DNA of 49,105 nucleotides from Actinomycetes bacterium (GTDB taxonomy: Bacteria > Actinomycetota > Actinomycetes > Propionibacteriales > Propionibacteriaceae), in the NCBI GenBank assembly GCA_023436925.1, contig JAEZHJ010000055.1, positions 1 to 49,105 of the forward strand. Direction: 5' to 3'. Every line of letters starts with the position of its first letter. Positions within the stretch are counted from its first letter, which is position 1. Both the position numbers and the translations under genes were made by a program. Shown here piece after piece: positions 19,479 to 27,251 of the stretch. The notes beneath the pieces are model-generated. The model made no database searches. It had not been told where the DNA came from and worked only from the letters and a program-made list of their open reading frames with translations.

Positions 19479-20441
19479 TCAGCCGCCGCTCGCCTGCGAG
19501 CCCAGGACGCCGTTCAGCATCGTGTTGATGTCGTTGAACGACTGGTCCGGCGTGTCCTGGTTGAACAATGCCGTGGCGAGCATCGTCACCCCGTCGCTGG
19601 TGCGCACCGAGGCGAAGGTGACGACGGTCATCTGCACGCTCTGGCCGCCCTGGGTCTCGGTGTAGATCGCCGGGCAGGAGGCCACCGCCAGGTTGTCGGC
19701 CCCGACGTCCTGCAGGGTCGACTCACCGAACCCGGCGTTGGGCGCGTCCTTCAGCACCGTCTGGTGGAAGGTCTGGCAGAGCTGCATCGGGTCCGTGCTC
19801 GGCTCGCCCCGCAGGGTGCGGACGACGAACAGGGCCCTGCCATCGCTGACCGAGGCGGCCCCCGGAGCCTGCTCCTGGATCTGCCAGCCAGTCGGGACCG
19901 GAAGCACGATCCCGCTGCCGAGATCGATCGAGGAACCCGAGGGCGGTGGGGTGGGTGCCGCGGTCGTCGGCTCGGTGGTCGGCTCGGTGGTGGCCGTCTC
20001 GGACGGCTCCGGGCTCGGTGAGGCCGGCGTGGTCGCCGTCGGCGCGGCGGTGGGCGTCACCGGCGTCTGGGGCGTGTCGTCGCGCCCGGAGAGGGCCAGG
20101 AAGATGCCCCCGACGATCGCGAGCAGCGCCACGGCGCCGAGCACGATCATCAGCAGCTTGGTCGACGACTGGCCGCCACCCGGCGGGCGCTGCCCCGGGA
20201 CCTGGTAGCCCTGCGGGCCGTAGCCCTGCGGCGGGTAGCCCTGAGCCGGCGGGACGAAGGCCTGCTGGCCCTGCTGCGGGTACCCCGGCTGGGGGTAGCC
20301 CTGCTGCGGATATCCCTGCTGGGGGTAGCCCGCCTGCGGGTAGCCCTGCTGCGGCGGGGCCTGCGGGACGGTCTGCGCCGGGATCCCCTGCGGGGGAACG
20401 CCCTGCACCTGGTTCTGGCCGGAAGGAGGGGTCTGGGTCAC
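19479..20441 (-). CDS. Pro/Gln/Tyr-rich membrane-anchored protein with exported VPxGW domain
   Basis: I do not recognise a named family with certainty. The 320-residue protein has a cytoplasmic N-terminus rich in Pro, Gln, Gly and Tyr with repeated GYPQQ units (about 33-80). A single membrane helix follows at about 95-117, then a Thr/Pro-rich linker (121-170) typical of extracytoplasmic spacers. The last 150 residues form a globular domain beginning IVLPVPTGW (178-186), with C222 and C256 as a possible disulfide. The VPxGW opening resembles Mog1p/PsbP-like lipoproteins such as mycobacterial LpqN; this is inference. Its ATG overlaps the stop of the upstream zinc-ribbon gene (ATGA), so the two proteins are made together. 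A similar design occurs in the gene at 22420-23184. Confidence 0.8.
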   Translation of the reverse strand: MTQTPPSGQNQVQGVPPQGIPAQTVPQAPPQQGYPQAGYPQQGYPQQGYPQPGYPQQGQQAFVPPAQGYPPQGYGPQGYQVPGQRPPGGGQSSTKLLMIVLGAVALLAIVGGIFLALSGRDDTPQTPVTPTAAPTATTPASPSPEPSETATTEPTTEPTTAAPTPPPSGSSIDLGSGIVLPVPTGWQIQEQAPGAASVSDGRALFVVRTLRGEPSTDPMQLCQTFHQTVLKDAPNAGFGESTLQDVGADNLAVASCPAIYTETQGGQSVQMTVVTFASVRTSDGVTMLATALFNQDTPDQSFNDINTMLNGVLGSQASGG

Positions 20442-21733
20442 TTCTCGTCCTCCTTGTCAGCCTCGATCACGGTGGTGGCCTCCGAGTCCGCCGCCGCGGG
20501 CGGTGGCGGTGTGCCGGGTGGTGCCGTCGAACCCGTGTGGGCGGCGGCCTCAGCCGGGGCGGCGGCCTCAGCCGGGGCGGCAGCCGCGCCCACAGCCACC
20601 TTCGGGCGGGCCCGGGTGGAGGCCCCGCAGGCGCTGCAGAAGCTGGAACCGGGCAGCAACGGCATCTCGCAGTGGGCGCAGAAGCCCAGCTCGACCTCGT
20701 CACCGCTGTGCCCCCCGGAGGTGGCCGCCTGCTCCAGGGCCGCTTCGGTCAGGCCGATGTGGAGCACGCTGCGCAACCGCAGGATGAGCAGGCCGAGCAG
20801 GATCAGTCCCCAGATCAGCTGCAGCGAGAGCGCCAGGGACGAGTTGGCGACGAAGCCGAGGAAGTAGACCCCGGTCGCGAACAGGACGTTCACCCCGACG
20901 GCAAGCGCCAGACCGCTGTAGTAGCGCGGCGTCAGACCGTCGTACCCCTTGCCGAGGCCGGAGAACTCGGCCACCGCGAGGCCGGTGGCGGTGCCCATGA
21001 TGAGCGGCTTCACGAAGCCTTCCAGGAGGATCAGGGTCGCCCACTGGCCAGGCTCCGGCTGGGCGAGGCCACCGGTGAGCAGCTCCCAGTGCCGCACCAG
21101 GGTGTCGGCGGCGGCATAGGCCAGACCGCTGACGATGCCGAAGGTGACACCGTCCATCAGGTCGTCGAAGGCGGGCCGGCTGGCGAGCAGGACCGGCCCC
21201 AGCTGGCGGATCGCCTCGCCGACGATCGGCACGAGAATCGCGAAGATCAGGAAGCCGACCAGGCTCGGGCTGCTGATCGGATTGCCGGCCGGGTCGCGCA
21301 GCGCCGCCTGGATCGGCATCCACTGCGTCCACAGCCAGGTGAAGCCGGCCGCGAGCACCCCGGTGAGCACGAAGGCGAGGCCGACCACCGGGATCGGGGC
21401 GTCTTCCCACAGGTTCACGTCGTAGAGATAGACGATGTAGACGATCGGGATCGCAAAGGCCGCGATCAGCACGGCGATCGGCAGCGCGCCGAACAGCGAC
21501 GCGATCAGCGCGGCCGCCAACGTGATCGTCAGCGCTGCCCGATAGGTCTGCGGATGGCGGCCGGCTTCGCGCGGCATGATCGACGAGACCAGGGCGAAGG
21601 ACGCGACCGGCTCATCTGGCTGGAGCGCGAACCTGCGCTTGCCCCGCTCCCCTTCCGGCACGAGGTCGAGACCGCACTTGTGACAGAAGTGCGCGACCTC
21701 GGGGACGGGCGAATGGCACCGCGAACAATCCAT
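20438..21733 (-). CDS. Double zinc-ribbon polytopic membrane protein, PrsW-like core
   Basis: The 431-residue protein has a zinc ribbon at each end: C3-x2-C6 with C17-x2-C20 (CSRCHSP...CHKCG), and C352-x2-C355 with C366-x2-C369 (CAHCEMP...CSACG). Between them are about eight or nine hydrophobic helices. The segments IVGEAIRQLG, FDDLMDGVTFGIVSGLAYAAADTL and FVKPLIMGTATGLAVA line up with PrsW-type intramembrane protease motifs. The usual Glu pair, GFAxxEN glutamate and catalytic His are not conserved, so it may be an inactive relative. The tail is Ala/Pro-rich and acidic. ATG 21733 follows GAGGGGGCC. Function unknown; it shares an operon with the Pro-rich exported protein at 19479-20441. Confidence 0.8.
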   Translation of the reverse strand: MDCSRCHSPVPEVAHFCHKCGLDLVPEGERGKRRFALQPDEPVASFALVSSIMPREAGRHPQTYRAALTITLAAALIASLFGALPIAVLIAAFAIPIVYIVYLYDVNLWEDAPIPVVGLAFVLTGVLAAGFTWLWTQWMPIQAALRDPAGNPISSPSLVGFLIFAILVPIVGEAIRQLGPVLLASRPAFDDLMDGVTFGIVSGLAYAAADTLVRHWELLTGGLAQPEPGQWATLILLEGFVKPLIMGTATGLAVAEFSGLGKGYDGLTPRYYSGLALAVGVNVLFATGVYFLGFVANSSLALSLQLIWGLILLGLLILRLRSVLHIGLTEAALEQAATSGGHSGDEVELGFCAHCEMPLLPGSSFCSACGASTRARPKVAVGAAAAPAEAAAPAEAAAHTGSTAPPGTPPPPAAADSEATTVIEADKEDEK

Positions 21734-21767
21734 GAATGTGGCCCCCTCTTGCATAGCTGGTGGCGAC

Positions 21768-21773
21768 AGCATA
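21768..21773 (-). promoter_or_regulatory. -10 box of the zinc-ribbon/Pro-rich operon
   Basis: TATGCT on the minus strand lies 34 bases before the ATG at 21733, between it and the coaE stop. It predicts a leader of about 27 bases containing the GAGGGGG ribosome site. Confidence 0.4.
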
Positions 21774-21826
21774 GGGGCGAGGGGGGCAATGCCCGGCTCC
21801 CGAAAAGGCCGCAATTGCCGGGCGAA

Positions 21827-22423
21827 TCAGGAAATCCGCAACTCTGCCCATAAAGCCCGAACCAGCTCTGCCAGTTCCGCGGGAGACCCGTTGTTGTCAA
21901 TGACCACGTCCGCCGCGGCAAGCCGCGTGGCACGGTCGGCCTGGGCCGCGATGCGCGCCCTCGCCTGCTCCTCGCTGAGCCCCCCGCGCCCGAGCACCCG
22001 GTCGAGCTGGACGGCCGGGTCGACGTCGACCACGACCACCCGATCGAAGTCATCCTGCTGGCCCGTCTCGACCAGCAGCGGGATCACATGCACCACCACC
22101 GAACCCGGCCCGGCCTGCCGCTCCAGCTCGGCGGCCAGCCGGCGCACCTGCGGGTGGACGATGGCGTTGAGCCGGGACCGCGCGGCCTCGTCGCTGAACA
22201 CGATCTCGCCCAGTGCGGCCCGGTCCAGGGTGCCGTCGGGGCTGAGGACGCCGGGCCCGAACTCGGCGACGACCTCGGCCAGCCCGGGGCTGCCGGGCGC
22301 CACCGCCTGCCGGGCGAGCAGGTCGGCGTCGATGATGACCGCCCCGTGGCCGGCGAGCAGGTCGGCGACCGCCGACTTTCCGGAGCCGATCCCGCCGGTG
22401 AGCCCGATCCGCAGCCCGCTCAC
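21827..22423 (-). CDS. coaE: Dephospho-CoA kinase
   Basis: This enzyme phosphorylates the ribose 3'-hydroxyl of dephospho-CoA with ATP, the last step of coenzyme A synthesis. The 198-residue protein has the P-loop GLTGGIGSGKS at 7-17, then IDADLLARQAV, and HVIPLLVETG in the lid/CoA region, all normal for the family. The start is GTG 22423, overlapping the preceding stop as GTGA. Other frames would lengthen it with non-homologous sequence. It follows rpsA by one gene, a close placement also known in mycobacteria. Confidence 0.95.
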   Translation of the reverse strand: MSGLRIGLTGGIGSGKSAVADLLAGHGAVIIDADLLARQAVAPGSPGLAEVVAEFGPGVLSPDGTLDRAALGEIVFSDEAARSRLNAIVHPQVRRLAAELERQAGPGSVVVHVIPLLVETGQQDDFDRVVVVDVDPAVQLDRVLGRGGLSEEQARARIAAQADRATRLAAADVVIDNNGSPAELAELVRALWAELRIS

Positions 22424-23184
22424 AGCAGCTGGAACCCGTCCAGCAGTTGCTGCGCCATCGCGCCTACCTGCTCCAAGACGTCGGCGCTGCCCTGCGACCA
22501 CAGCGCGGAGACCACGATGGCCCGGTCCCGATCGGTGTCGACCTGGTAGTCGACCAGTTCGGTGGCCGCCTCCCCGGCCAGCTCACCGGTGGTCAGCATC
22601 GTGAAGGACTCCAAGGGCGAGTCGTCCTGCCGGGAGACATCAGTGTCGCCGGCCGGGACGAACTCCTCGGTGAACCGGGCCCGGGTGTACTCGGCCTCGA
22701 CACGCAACTGCGCCTCGGACGAGCGCACCGGACGGTCCGGGATCCGCGCCACCAGTTCGGCTCCGTCGGGATGGTGCAGGTGGAGCACCTCGTACTCGCT
22801 GAGCACCTCCCAACCGTCGGGGACGTCCACGACGAGGTCGCCGTCCGTGGTCTGGAGCGAGGCCTGGGCCGCGACCTCGGCCTCCTCGGCCGGCGCCGAC
22901 TCCTCCGCCCAGGTGCCGCCGTCGAAGTCCGGGCCTCCGCTGCTGCGGCTGACCACGCCCAGGCCCACCACGCCGAGGGTCCCGGCCGCGATCACGCCGA
23001 GGATCAGCCCACGCCGGCCGACGCCGGCCGGACTCGACACCACAGGCCCCCCTCCGCCGACCACCGGGCCCGGGGAACGGCTCACGACCGGTGATGGTGG
23101 CGGCGGGCCCGGTACCGGGTCGGGCAGCTCTGCCTCGGCGTACGGGTAGACCTCGAAGTCCTCCTGCCGGCCCGGATCGTTCAC
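22420..23184 (-). CDS. Pro-rich membrane-anchored protein with exported VPxGW domain (second)
   Basis: This 254-residue protein is not a recognised named family. It has an acidic, Pro-rich cytoplasmic N-terminus (1-57) and one membrane helix at about 58-79 (LILGVIAAGTLGVVGLGVV). An acidic Ala/Glu-rich linker follows, then an exported domain opening DLVVDVPDGWEVL at 117-129. The opening is similar to that of the gene at 19479-20441 and recalls the Mog1p/PsbP-like fold, which is inference. No cysteines are present, so it is not a lipoprotein and has no disulfides. I chose GTG 23184 because GCGGAGGAGCAG lies just upstream. The stop overlaps coaE. Confidence 0.75.
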   Translation of the reverse strand: MNDPGRQEDFEVYPYAEAELPDPVPGPPPPSPVVSRSPGPVVGGGGPVVSSPAGVGRRGLILGVIAAGTLGVVGLGVVSRSSGGPDFDGGTWAEESAPAEEAEVAAQASLQTTDGDLVVDVPDGWEVLSEYEVLHLHHPDGAELVARIPDRPVRSSEAQLRVEAEYTRARFTEEFVPAGDTDVSRQDDSPLESFTMLTTGELAGEAATELVDYQVDTDRDRAIVVSALWSQGSADVLEQVGAMAQQLLDGFQLL

Positions 23185-23232
23185 CTGCTCCTCCGCTCGT
23201 CCCGCCACAGCCTGCCACAGGGCCGGACGCAA

Positions 23233-23265
23233 ACGCGCCCCCCGCCGGATCGGCGGGGGGCGCGT
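23233..23265 (-). terminator. Terminator hairpin after rpsA
   Basis: A perfect 15-bp inverted repeat (ACGCGCCCCCCGCCG and its complement) has a three-base GAT loop. On the minus strand it is followed by TTTGCG, a very short U run. It starts 13 bases after the rpsA stop and is the strongest hairpin in the window. It should isolate rpsA from the downstream membrane protein gene and coaE. Confidence 0.85.
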
Positions 23266-23277
23266 CGGTTACGTCAG

Positions 23278-24741
23278 TCAGCTGGCGGCGCCGCCGGTCA
23301 GCTTCTCACGCAGGGCCTGCAGCGCCTCGTCGGAGGCCAGGGAACCCTCGGTGACGACGTCCTCCGAGCCCGCGGAGTACGCGGTCGGGGTGGCAGCAGC
23401 GACCGCGGCCTTGACGTCGGCCGCCTCGGCCTCCTCGACCTGCCGCTTGTGCGCCTCCCAGCGGGCCTGCGCCTCGGCGTACTGCTGCTCCCAGGCACGC
23501 TGCTGCGCCTCGTAGCCGGGCTTCCACTCCTGGGTCTCCGGATCGAAACCCTCGGGGTAGATGTAGTTGCCCTGCTCGTCGTAGGACGCGGACATGCCGT
23601 ACAGCGCCGGGTCGAAGTCGTCAGCCGCGATGTCGACGCCCTCGTTGGCCTGCTTGAGGCTCAGCGAGATCCGGCGACGCTCCAGGTCGATGTCGATGAT
23701 CTTGACCATGACATCGTCGTTGACCGCAACGACCTGCTCGGGGATCTCGACGTGGCGCTCGGCCAGCTCCGAGACGTGCACCAGACCCTCGATGCCCTCC
23801 TCGACGCGGACGAACGCGCCGAACGGCACCAGCTTGGTGACCTTGCCGGGCACGATCTGGCCGATCTGGTGGGTCCGGGCGAAGGTCTGCCAGGGATCCT
23901 CCTGGGTGGCCTTCAGCGACAGCGAGACGCGCTCACGATCGAGGTCGACGTCGAGCACCTCGACGGTGACCTCCATGCCCACCTCGACAACCTCGGACGG
24001 GTGGTCGATGTGCTTCCAGGACAGCTCGGAGACGTGCACCAGGCCGTCCACCCCGCCGAGATCGACGAAGGCGCCGAAGTTGACGATCGAGGACACGACG
24101 CCCTTGCGGATCTGGCCCTTGGCGAGCTGGTTGAGGAAGGTGTGACGGACCTCGGACTGGGTCTGCTCCAGCCACGCCCGGCGGGACAGCACCACATTGT
24201 TGCGGTTGCGGTCCAGCTCGATGATCTTGGCCTCGAGCTCCATGCCGACGTACGGCTGGAGGTCGCGGACGCGACGCATCTCGACCAGGGAGGCGGGCAG
24301 GAAGCCGCGCAGCCCGATGTCGATGATGAGGCCGCCCTTGACGACCTCGATCACCTTGCCGGTGACGACGCCGTCGGCTTCCTTCACCTTCTCGATCGTG
24401 CCCCAGGCGCGCTCGTACTGGGCGCGCTTCTTGGACAGGATCAGGCGACCCTCCTTGTCCTCCTTCTGCTGGACGAGGGCCTCGATCTCATCGCCCACGG
24501 AGACCACGTCGAACGGGTTCACGTCGTGCTTGATGGAGAGTTCCTTGGAGGGGATGACGCCTTCGGTCTTGTAACCGATGTCGAGCAGGACCTCGTCCCG
24601 GTCGACCTTGACGACGGTGCCCGTGACGATGTCGCCGTCGTTGAAGTACTTGATGGTTGCATCGACCGCAGCCAGGAAGGCTTCGGGAGAACCAAGATCG
24701 TCGTATGCGACGAGAGTTGAGGCCTCAGAAGAGGAGGTCAT
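23278..24741 (-). CDS. rpsA: Ribosomal protein S1
   Basis: S1 binds mRNA on the 30S subunit. The 487-residue protein has four S1 (OB-fold) domains at roughly 36-105, 122-187, 208-277 and 293-364. Clear GxVxxIxxFGAFVxLG-type motifs appear in the last two. A 120-residue tail rich in Glu, Gln, Ala and Trp follows (from about 365). The actinobacterial four-domain form is shorter than the six-domain E. coli protein. ATG 24741 is preceded by CCCTCCTAC with no close Shine-Dalgarno; the nearest GGAG is 13 bases away, a feature often seen where S1 controls its own translation. A strong promoter lies 150 bases upstream. Confidence 0.96.
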   Translation of the reverse strand: MTSSSEASTLVAYDDLGSPEAFLAAVDATIKYFNDGDIVTGTVVKVDRDEVLLDIGYKTEGVIPSKELSIKHDVNPFDVVSVGDEIEALVQQKEDKEGRLILSKKRAQYERAWGTIEKVKEADGVVTGKVIEVVKGGLIIDIGLRGFLPASLVEMRRVRDLQPYVGMELEAKIIELDRNRNNVVLSRRAWLEQTQSEVRHTFLNQLAKGQIRKGVVSSIVNFGAFVDLGGVDGLVHVSELSWKHIDHPSEVVEVGMEVTVEVLDVDLDRERVSLSLKATQEDPWQTFARTHQIGQIVPGKVTKLVPFGAFVRVEEGIEGLVHVSELAERHVEIPEQVVAVNDDVMVKIIDIDLERRRISLSLKQANEGVDIAADDFDPALYGMSASYDEQGNYIYPEGFDPETQEWKPGYEAQQRAWEQQYAEAQARWEAHKRQVEEAEAADVKAAVAAATPTAYSAGSEDVVTEGSLASDEALQALREKLTGGAAS

Positions 24742-25102
24742 GTAGGAGGGCTCCGATGGGTAGGTTTGGTTAGGCCAGTCGCACTTTTGACCGTGTGGCT
24801 GAAAAACGACCTGACCGAAATCCGACGGATGCCAGCGCACGTGCCCGACCTACTCCGTCTGAAGCCAGGCCAGTCGCAGTGCCCCACCAGCCTACCGACC
24901 GCTTCCTGAGACGGTCAAACCTGTCGATGGTCACGATCCGGACACAACCGGCGACCCGACCGCCTGGCCGGCCGTTCGGGACGGGCCCCGCCCACGGCAG
25001 GGCGGGGAAGGCGGCAGGAGCACCCCGGTAGCGCTGGGTCTACCACCAGGTCTCCGGCCTCCACCAGTGCGCCGGCCGGCGGTGGCGGATGGGATTGGAA
25101 CC
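24742..25102. other. 361-bp divergent gap: rpsA promoter and leader, hairpin, ABC upstream region
   Basis: The gap separates rpsA (minus) from the ABC transporter genes (plus). It holds the rpsA promoter and about 140 bases of rpsA leader, in which AGGCCAGTCGCA occurs twice (plus coordinates 24772-24783 and 24867-24878). It also holds an 8-bp perfect hairpin CCCCGCCC/GGGCGGGG (24986-25007). I see no convincing promoter for the plus-strand ABC genes and no small gene that I can support. Confidence 0.5.
24889..24918 (-). promoter_or_regulatory. Promoter of rpsA
   Basis: On the minus strand TTGACC and TAGGCT are separated by 18 bases, close to the vegetative consensus. The predicted start near 24882 gives a leader of about 140 bases. 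The same TTG(N3)-18-TAGNCT layout is seen before ftsZ and divIVA. Confidence 0.65.
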
Positions 25103-25849
25103 ATGGTGTTCTCCTCTCCCGAACTGAACCTCGCCGCCCGCCCTGAGTCGGCCGACGGCACGCTGGTCGCCCGGTCCCTGACGAAGACCTTCGGCGACGC
25201 CACCGGTCAGCCCGTCCGGGCACTGGATGGGGTCAGCCTGACGATCCCGGCCGGCCAGTCGATCTCGATCATGGGCCCCTCCGGGTCCGGCAAGTCGACC
25301 CTGCTGCACTGCCTGGCCGGGGTCCTGTTGCCCGACAGCGGGGACGTGAGCCTCGGCGGCGACCCGGTGTCGCTGGCCGGCGACGCCGAGCGGTCGGCAC
25401 TGCGGCTGCGCCGCTTCGGCTTCGTCTTCCAGGACGGACAACTGCTCGCCGAACTGCCGGCCGACGAGAACGTCGCGCTGCCGCTGCTCTTGGCCGGGGT
25501 GCCGCGCCGGGCCGCGCTGGCCCAGGCCCGGGCCTGGCTGGGCAGGCTCGGGTTGGCCGGGATGGAGCGGCGCCGGCCCGGCGAGCTCTCCGGCGGCCAG
25601 GCGCAGCGGGTCGCGGTGGCCCGTGCCCTCGTCCACGGTCCCGCGGTGGTGATGGCCGACGAGCCGACCGGTGCGCTGGACCAGGCCACCGGTGCCGAGG
25701 TGATGGGGGTGCTGACCAGCGCGGCCGCGGTGATCGGCGCCTCCCTGGTGCTGGTCACCCATGACGCGAGCGTCGCGGCGTGGTGCGAGCGGCACCTGGT
25801 GATCCTGGACGGCCGGATCGACTCCGACCGCAGTGGGGTCCTGCGATGA
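25103..25849 (+). CDS. ABC transporter ATP-binding protein, MacB/LolD type
   Basis: This ATPase should power the permease encoded directly after it. The 248-residue protein has Walker A GPSGSGKST at 58-66, Q-loop Gln110, signature LSGGQ at 162-166, Walker B MADEPTGALD at 184-193 and H-loop H220. The ADEPTGALD form and the FtsX partner place it in the MacB/LolD/BceA branch, used for lipoprotein, peptide or antibiotic export or sensing. The ATG at 25103 has only a poor ribosome site (GGAACC), and an upstream in-frame start at 25067 is possible. The stop overlaps the permease start (ATGA). The substrate cannot be predicted; no sensor kinase is adjacent. Confidence 0.88.
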   Translation: MVFSSPELNLAARPESADGTLVARSLTKTFGDATGQPVRALDGVSLTIPAGQSISIMGPSGSGKSTLLHCLAGVLLPDSGDVSLGGDPVSLAGDAERSALRLRRFGFVFQDGQLLAELPADENVALPLLLAGVPRRAALAQARAWLGRLGLAGMERRRPGELSGGQAQRVAVARALVHGPAVVMADEPTGALDQATGAEVMGVLTSAAAVIGASLVLVTHDASVAAWCERHLVILDGRIDSDRSGVLR

Positions 25850-27249
25850 CCGCCGGCGTCGCTCACCGGCCGCTGCCGGTCCTCACCATCGCCGCGCTGC
25901 TGCTGCGCGCCCGGGCGAATGCGGGCCGCGCTGTCGTCGACCTGCTGGCGATCGCCGCCTTCGCGGTGAGCACCGGGCTGCTGCTCAGCGTTGTCGCGGG
26001 GGCGCGCGCCTTCTTCCTGCGCGAACAGACCCCGCCGCAGGCCTTCCTCGACCTGGTCGGCCTCCCGGCCGCGGCTGCCGGCGACCAGCTGGCGCTGTGG
26101 ACCTTCCTGGCCGGCGGGGCGGCCGTCCTGCTGGTCGTCCCGCTGCTCACCCTGAGCTCGGCGGCCGCCCGGATGGGCGCCCTCGGCCGCGACCAGCGGC
26201 TGGCCGCCCTCCGGCTGCTGGGGGTGTCCTCATTCGGCGCGGTCGCGCTGTCCGCCACCGAGACGATGGCAGCCGCCGCGATCGGCAGCGTCGCCGGGGC
26301 TGCCCTCTACGCCGGCCTGTTGCCGGTCTGGCAGGTACTCAGCTTCCAGGCCGCGCCGCTGAGCGTGGCCGAGATGGTGCTGCCCTGGCAGTGGATCATC
26401 GCCCTGCTGGCGCTGGTGGTCGTGCTGGCCGGCGGCGCCGCCGTGCTGGGCCTGCGCCAGGTGCGGATCTCCCCGCTGGGGGTGGCCCGGCGAGTGCGGC
26501 GCCGCGGCCTGCGCTGGCAGCGGCTGCTCACCGTCCCGCTGGTCGTGGTCGGCTGGGTGGCGGTCGCTCCGCTGCTGGACTTCGACCGGGCCCGCACCGC
26601 GGCGATGGCGATCACCTTCGTGGTGCTGGCCGGCTTCATGTGGGTCACCAACCTGGTGGGTCCGCTGCTGCTGCAGCTTGCCGGACAGGTCATGGTCCGG
26701 CGGGACTCGCCGGCCGTCCTGCTGGCCGGTCGCCGGCTGCTGGCGGACCCGCGAGGCGCCTGGCGCAATGTGGCCGGCCTGGCGCTGGCGGCCTTCGCGG
26801 GCGGGACGATGCTTGCCCTGCCCAGCTTCGGTGCCACCCCGGACCCGTTGACGGCGCTGATCGACGCCGACCTGCGTACCGGGACGCTGCTCACCCTGGC
26901 CATCGGCTTCCTGGTCGCGGCCGCCTCGACCGCGCTCAACCAGGCGGCGGCGGTGCTGGACCGGCGGGCGAGCCTGGTCCACCTCGACCACGCCGGGACG
27001 CCGCGCGACCTGGTGCACCGCTCGCGGCGCCACGAGGTGCTGGTCCCCACCCTGCTGGCCTCGGTCGGCGCAGCCGGGCTGTCGGTGGTCTTCTTCTGCA
27101 CCCTCGGCGCAATGCTGCCCAACCTGCCCGGCCTGCTGCCGCTGGCGGCGGTGCTGGTGGCCGGGGTCGCCGCGGTGACGATGGCCGCCGACGGCTGCCG
27201 CCCGCTCGTGGCGGGGATGCTGGCCGGGGCGGGGCCGCGCGCCGAGTGA
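25846..27249 (+). CDS. FtsX-type ABC transporter permease
   Basis: This is the membrane partner of the ATPase upstream. The 467-residue protein has about ten hydrophobic segments, starting with one near 33-54, and two FtsX-like halves (LGALGRDQRLAALRLLGVS-type coupling segment near residue 110, and a second set towards the C-terminus). Loops between helices are short, so it lacks the large extracellular domain of MacB and BceB. The gene ends two bases from the polA stop on the other strand. The transported compound is unknown. Confidence 0.82.
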   Translation: MTAGVAHRPLPVLTIAALLLRARANAGRAVVDLLAIAAFAVSTGLLLSVVAGARAFFLREQTPPQAFLDLVGLPAAAAGDQLALWTFLAGGAAVLLVVPLLTLSSAAARMGALGRDQRLAALRLLGVSSFGAVALSATETMAAAAIGSVAGAALYAGLLPVWQVLSFQAAPLSVAEMVLPWQWIIALLALVVVLAGGAAVLGLRQVRISPLGVARRVRRRGLRWQRLLTVPLVVVGWVAVAPLLDFDRARTAAMAITFVVLAGFMWVTNLVGPLLLQLAGQVMVRRDSPAVLLAGRRLLADPRGAWRNVAGLALAAFAGGTMLALPSFGATPDPLTALIDADLRTGTLLTLAIGFLVAAASTALNQAAAVLDRRASLVHLDHAGTPRDLVHRSRRHEVLVPTLLASVGAAGLSVVFFCTLGAMLPNLPGLLPLAAVLVAGVAAVTMAADGCRPLVAGMLAGAGPRAE

Positions 27250-27251
27250 GG

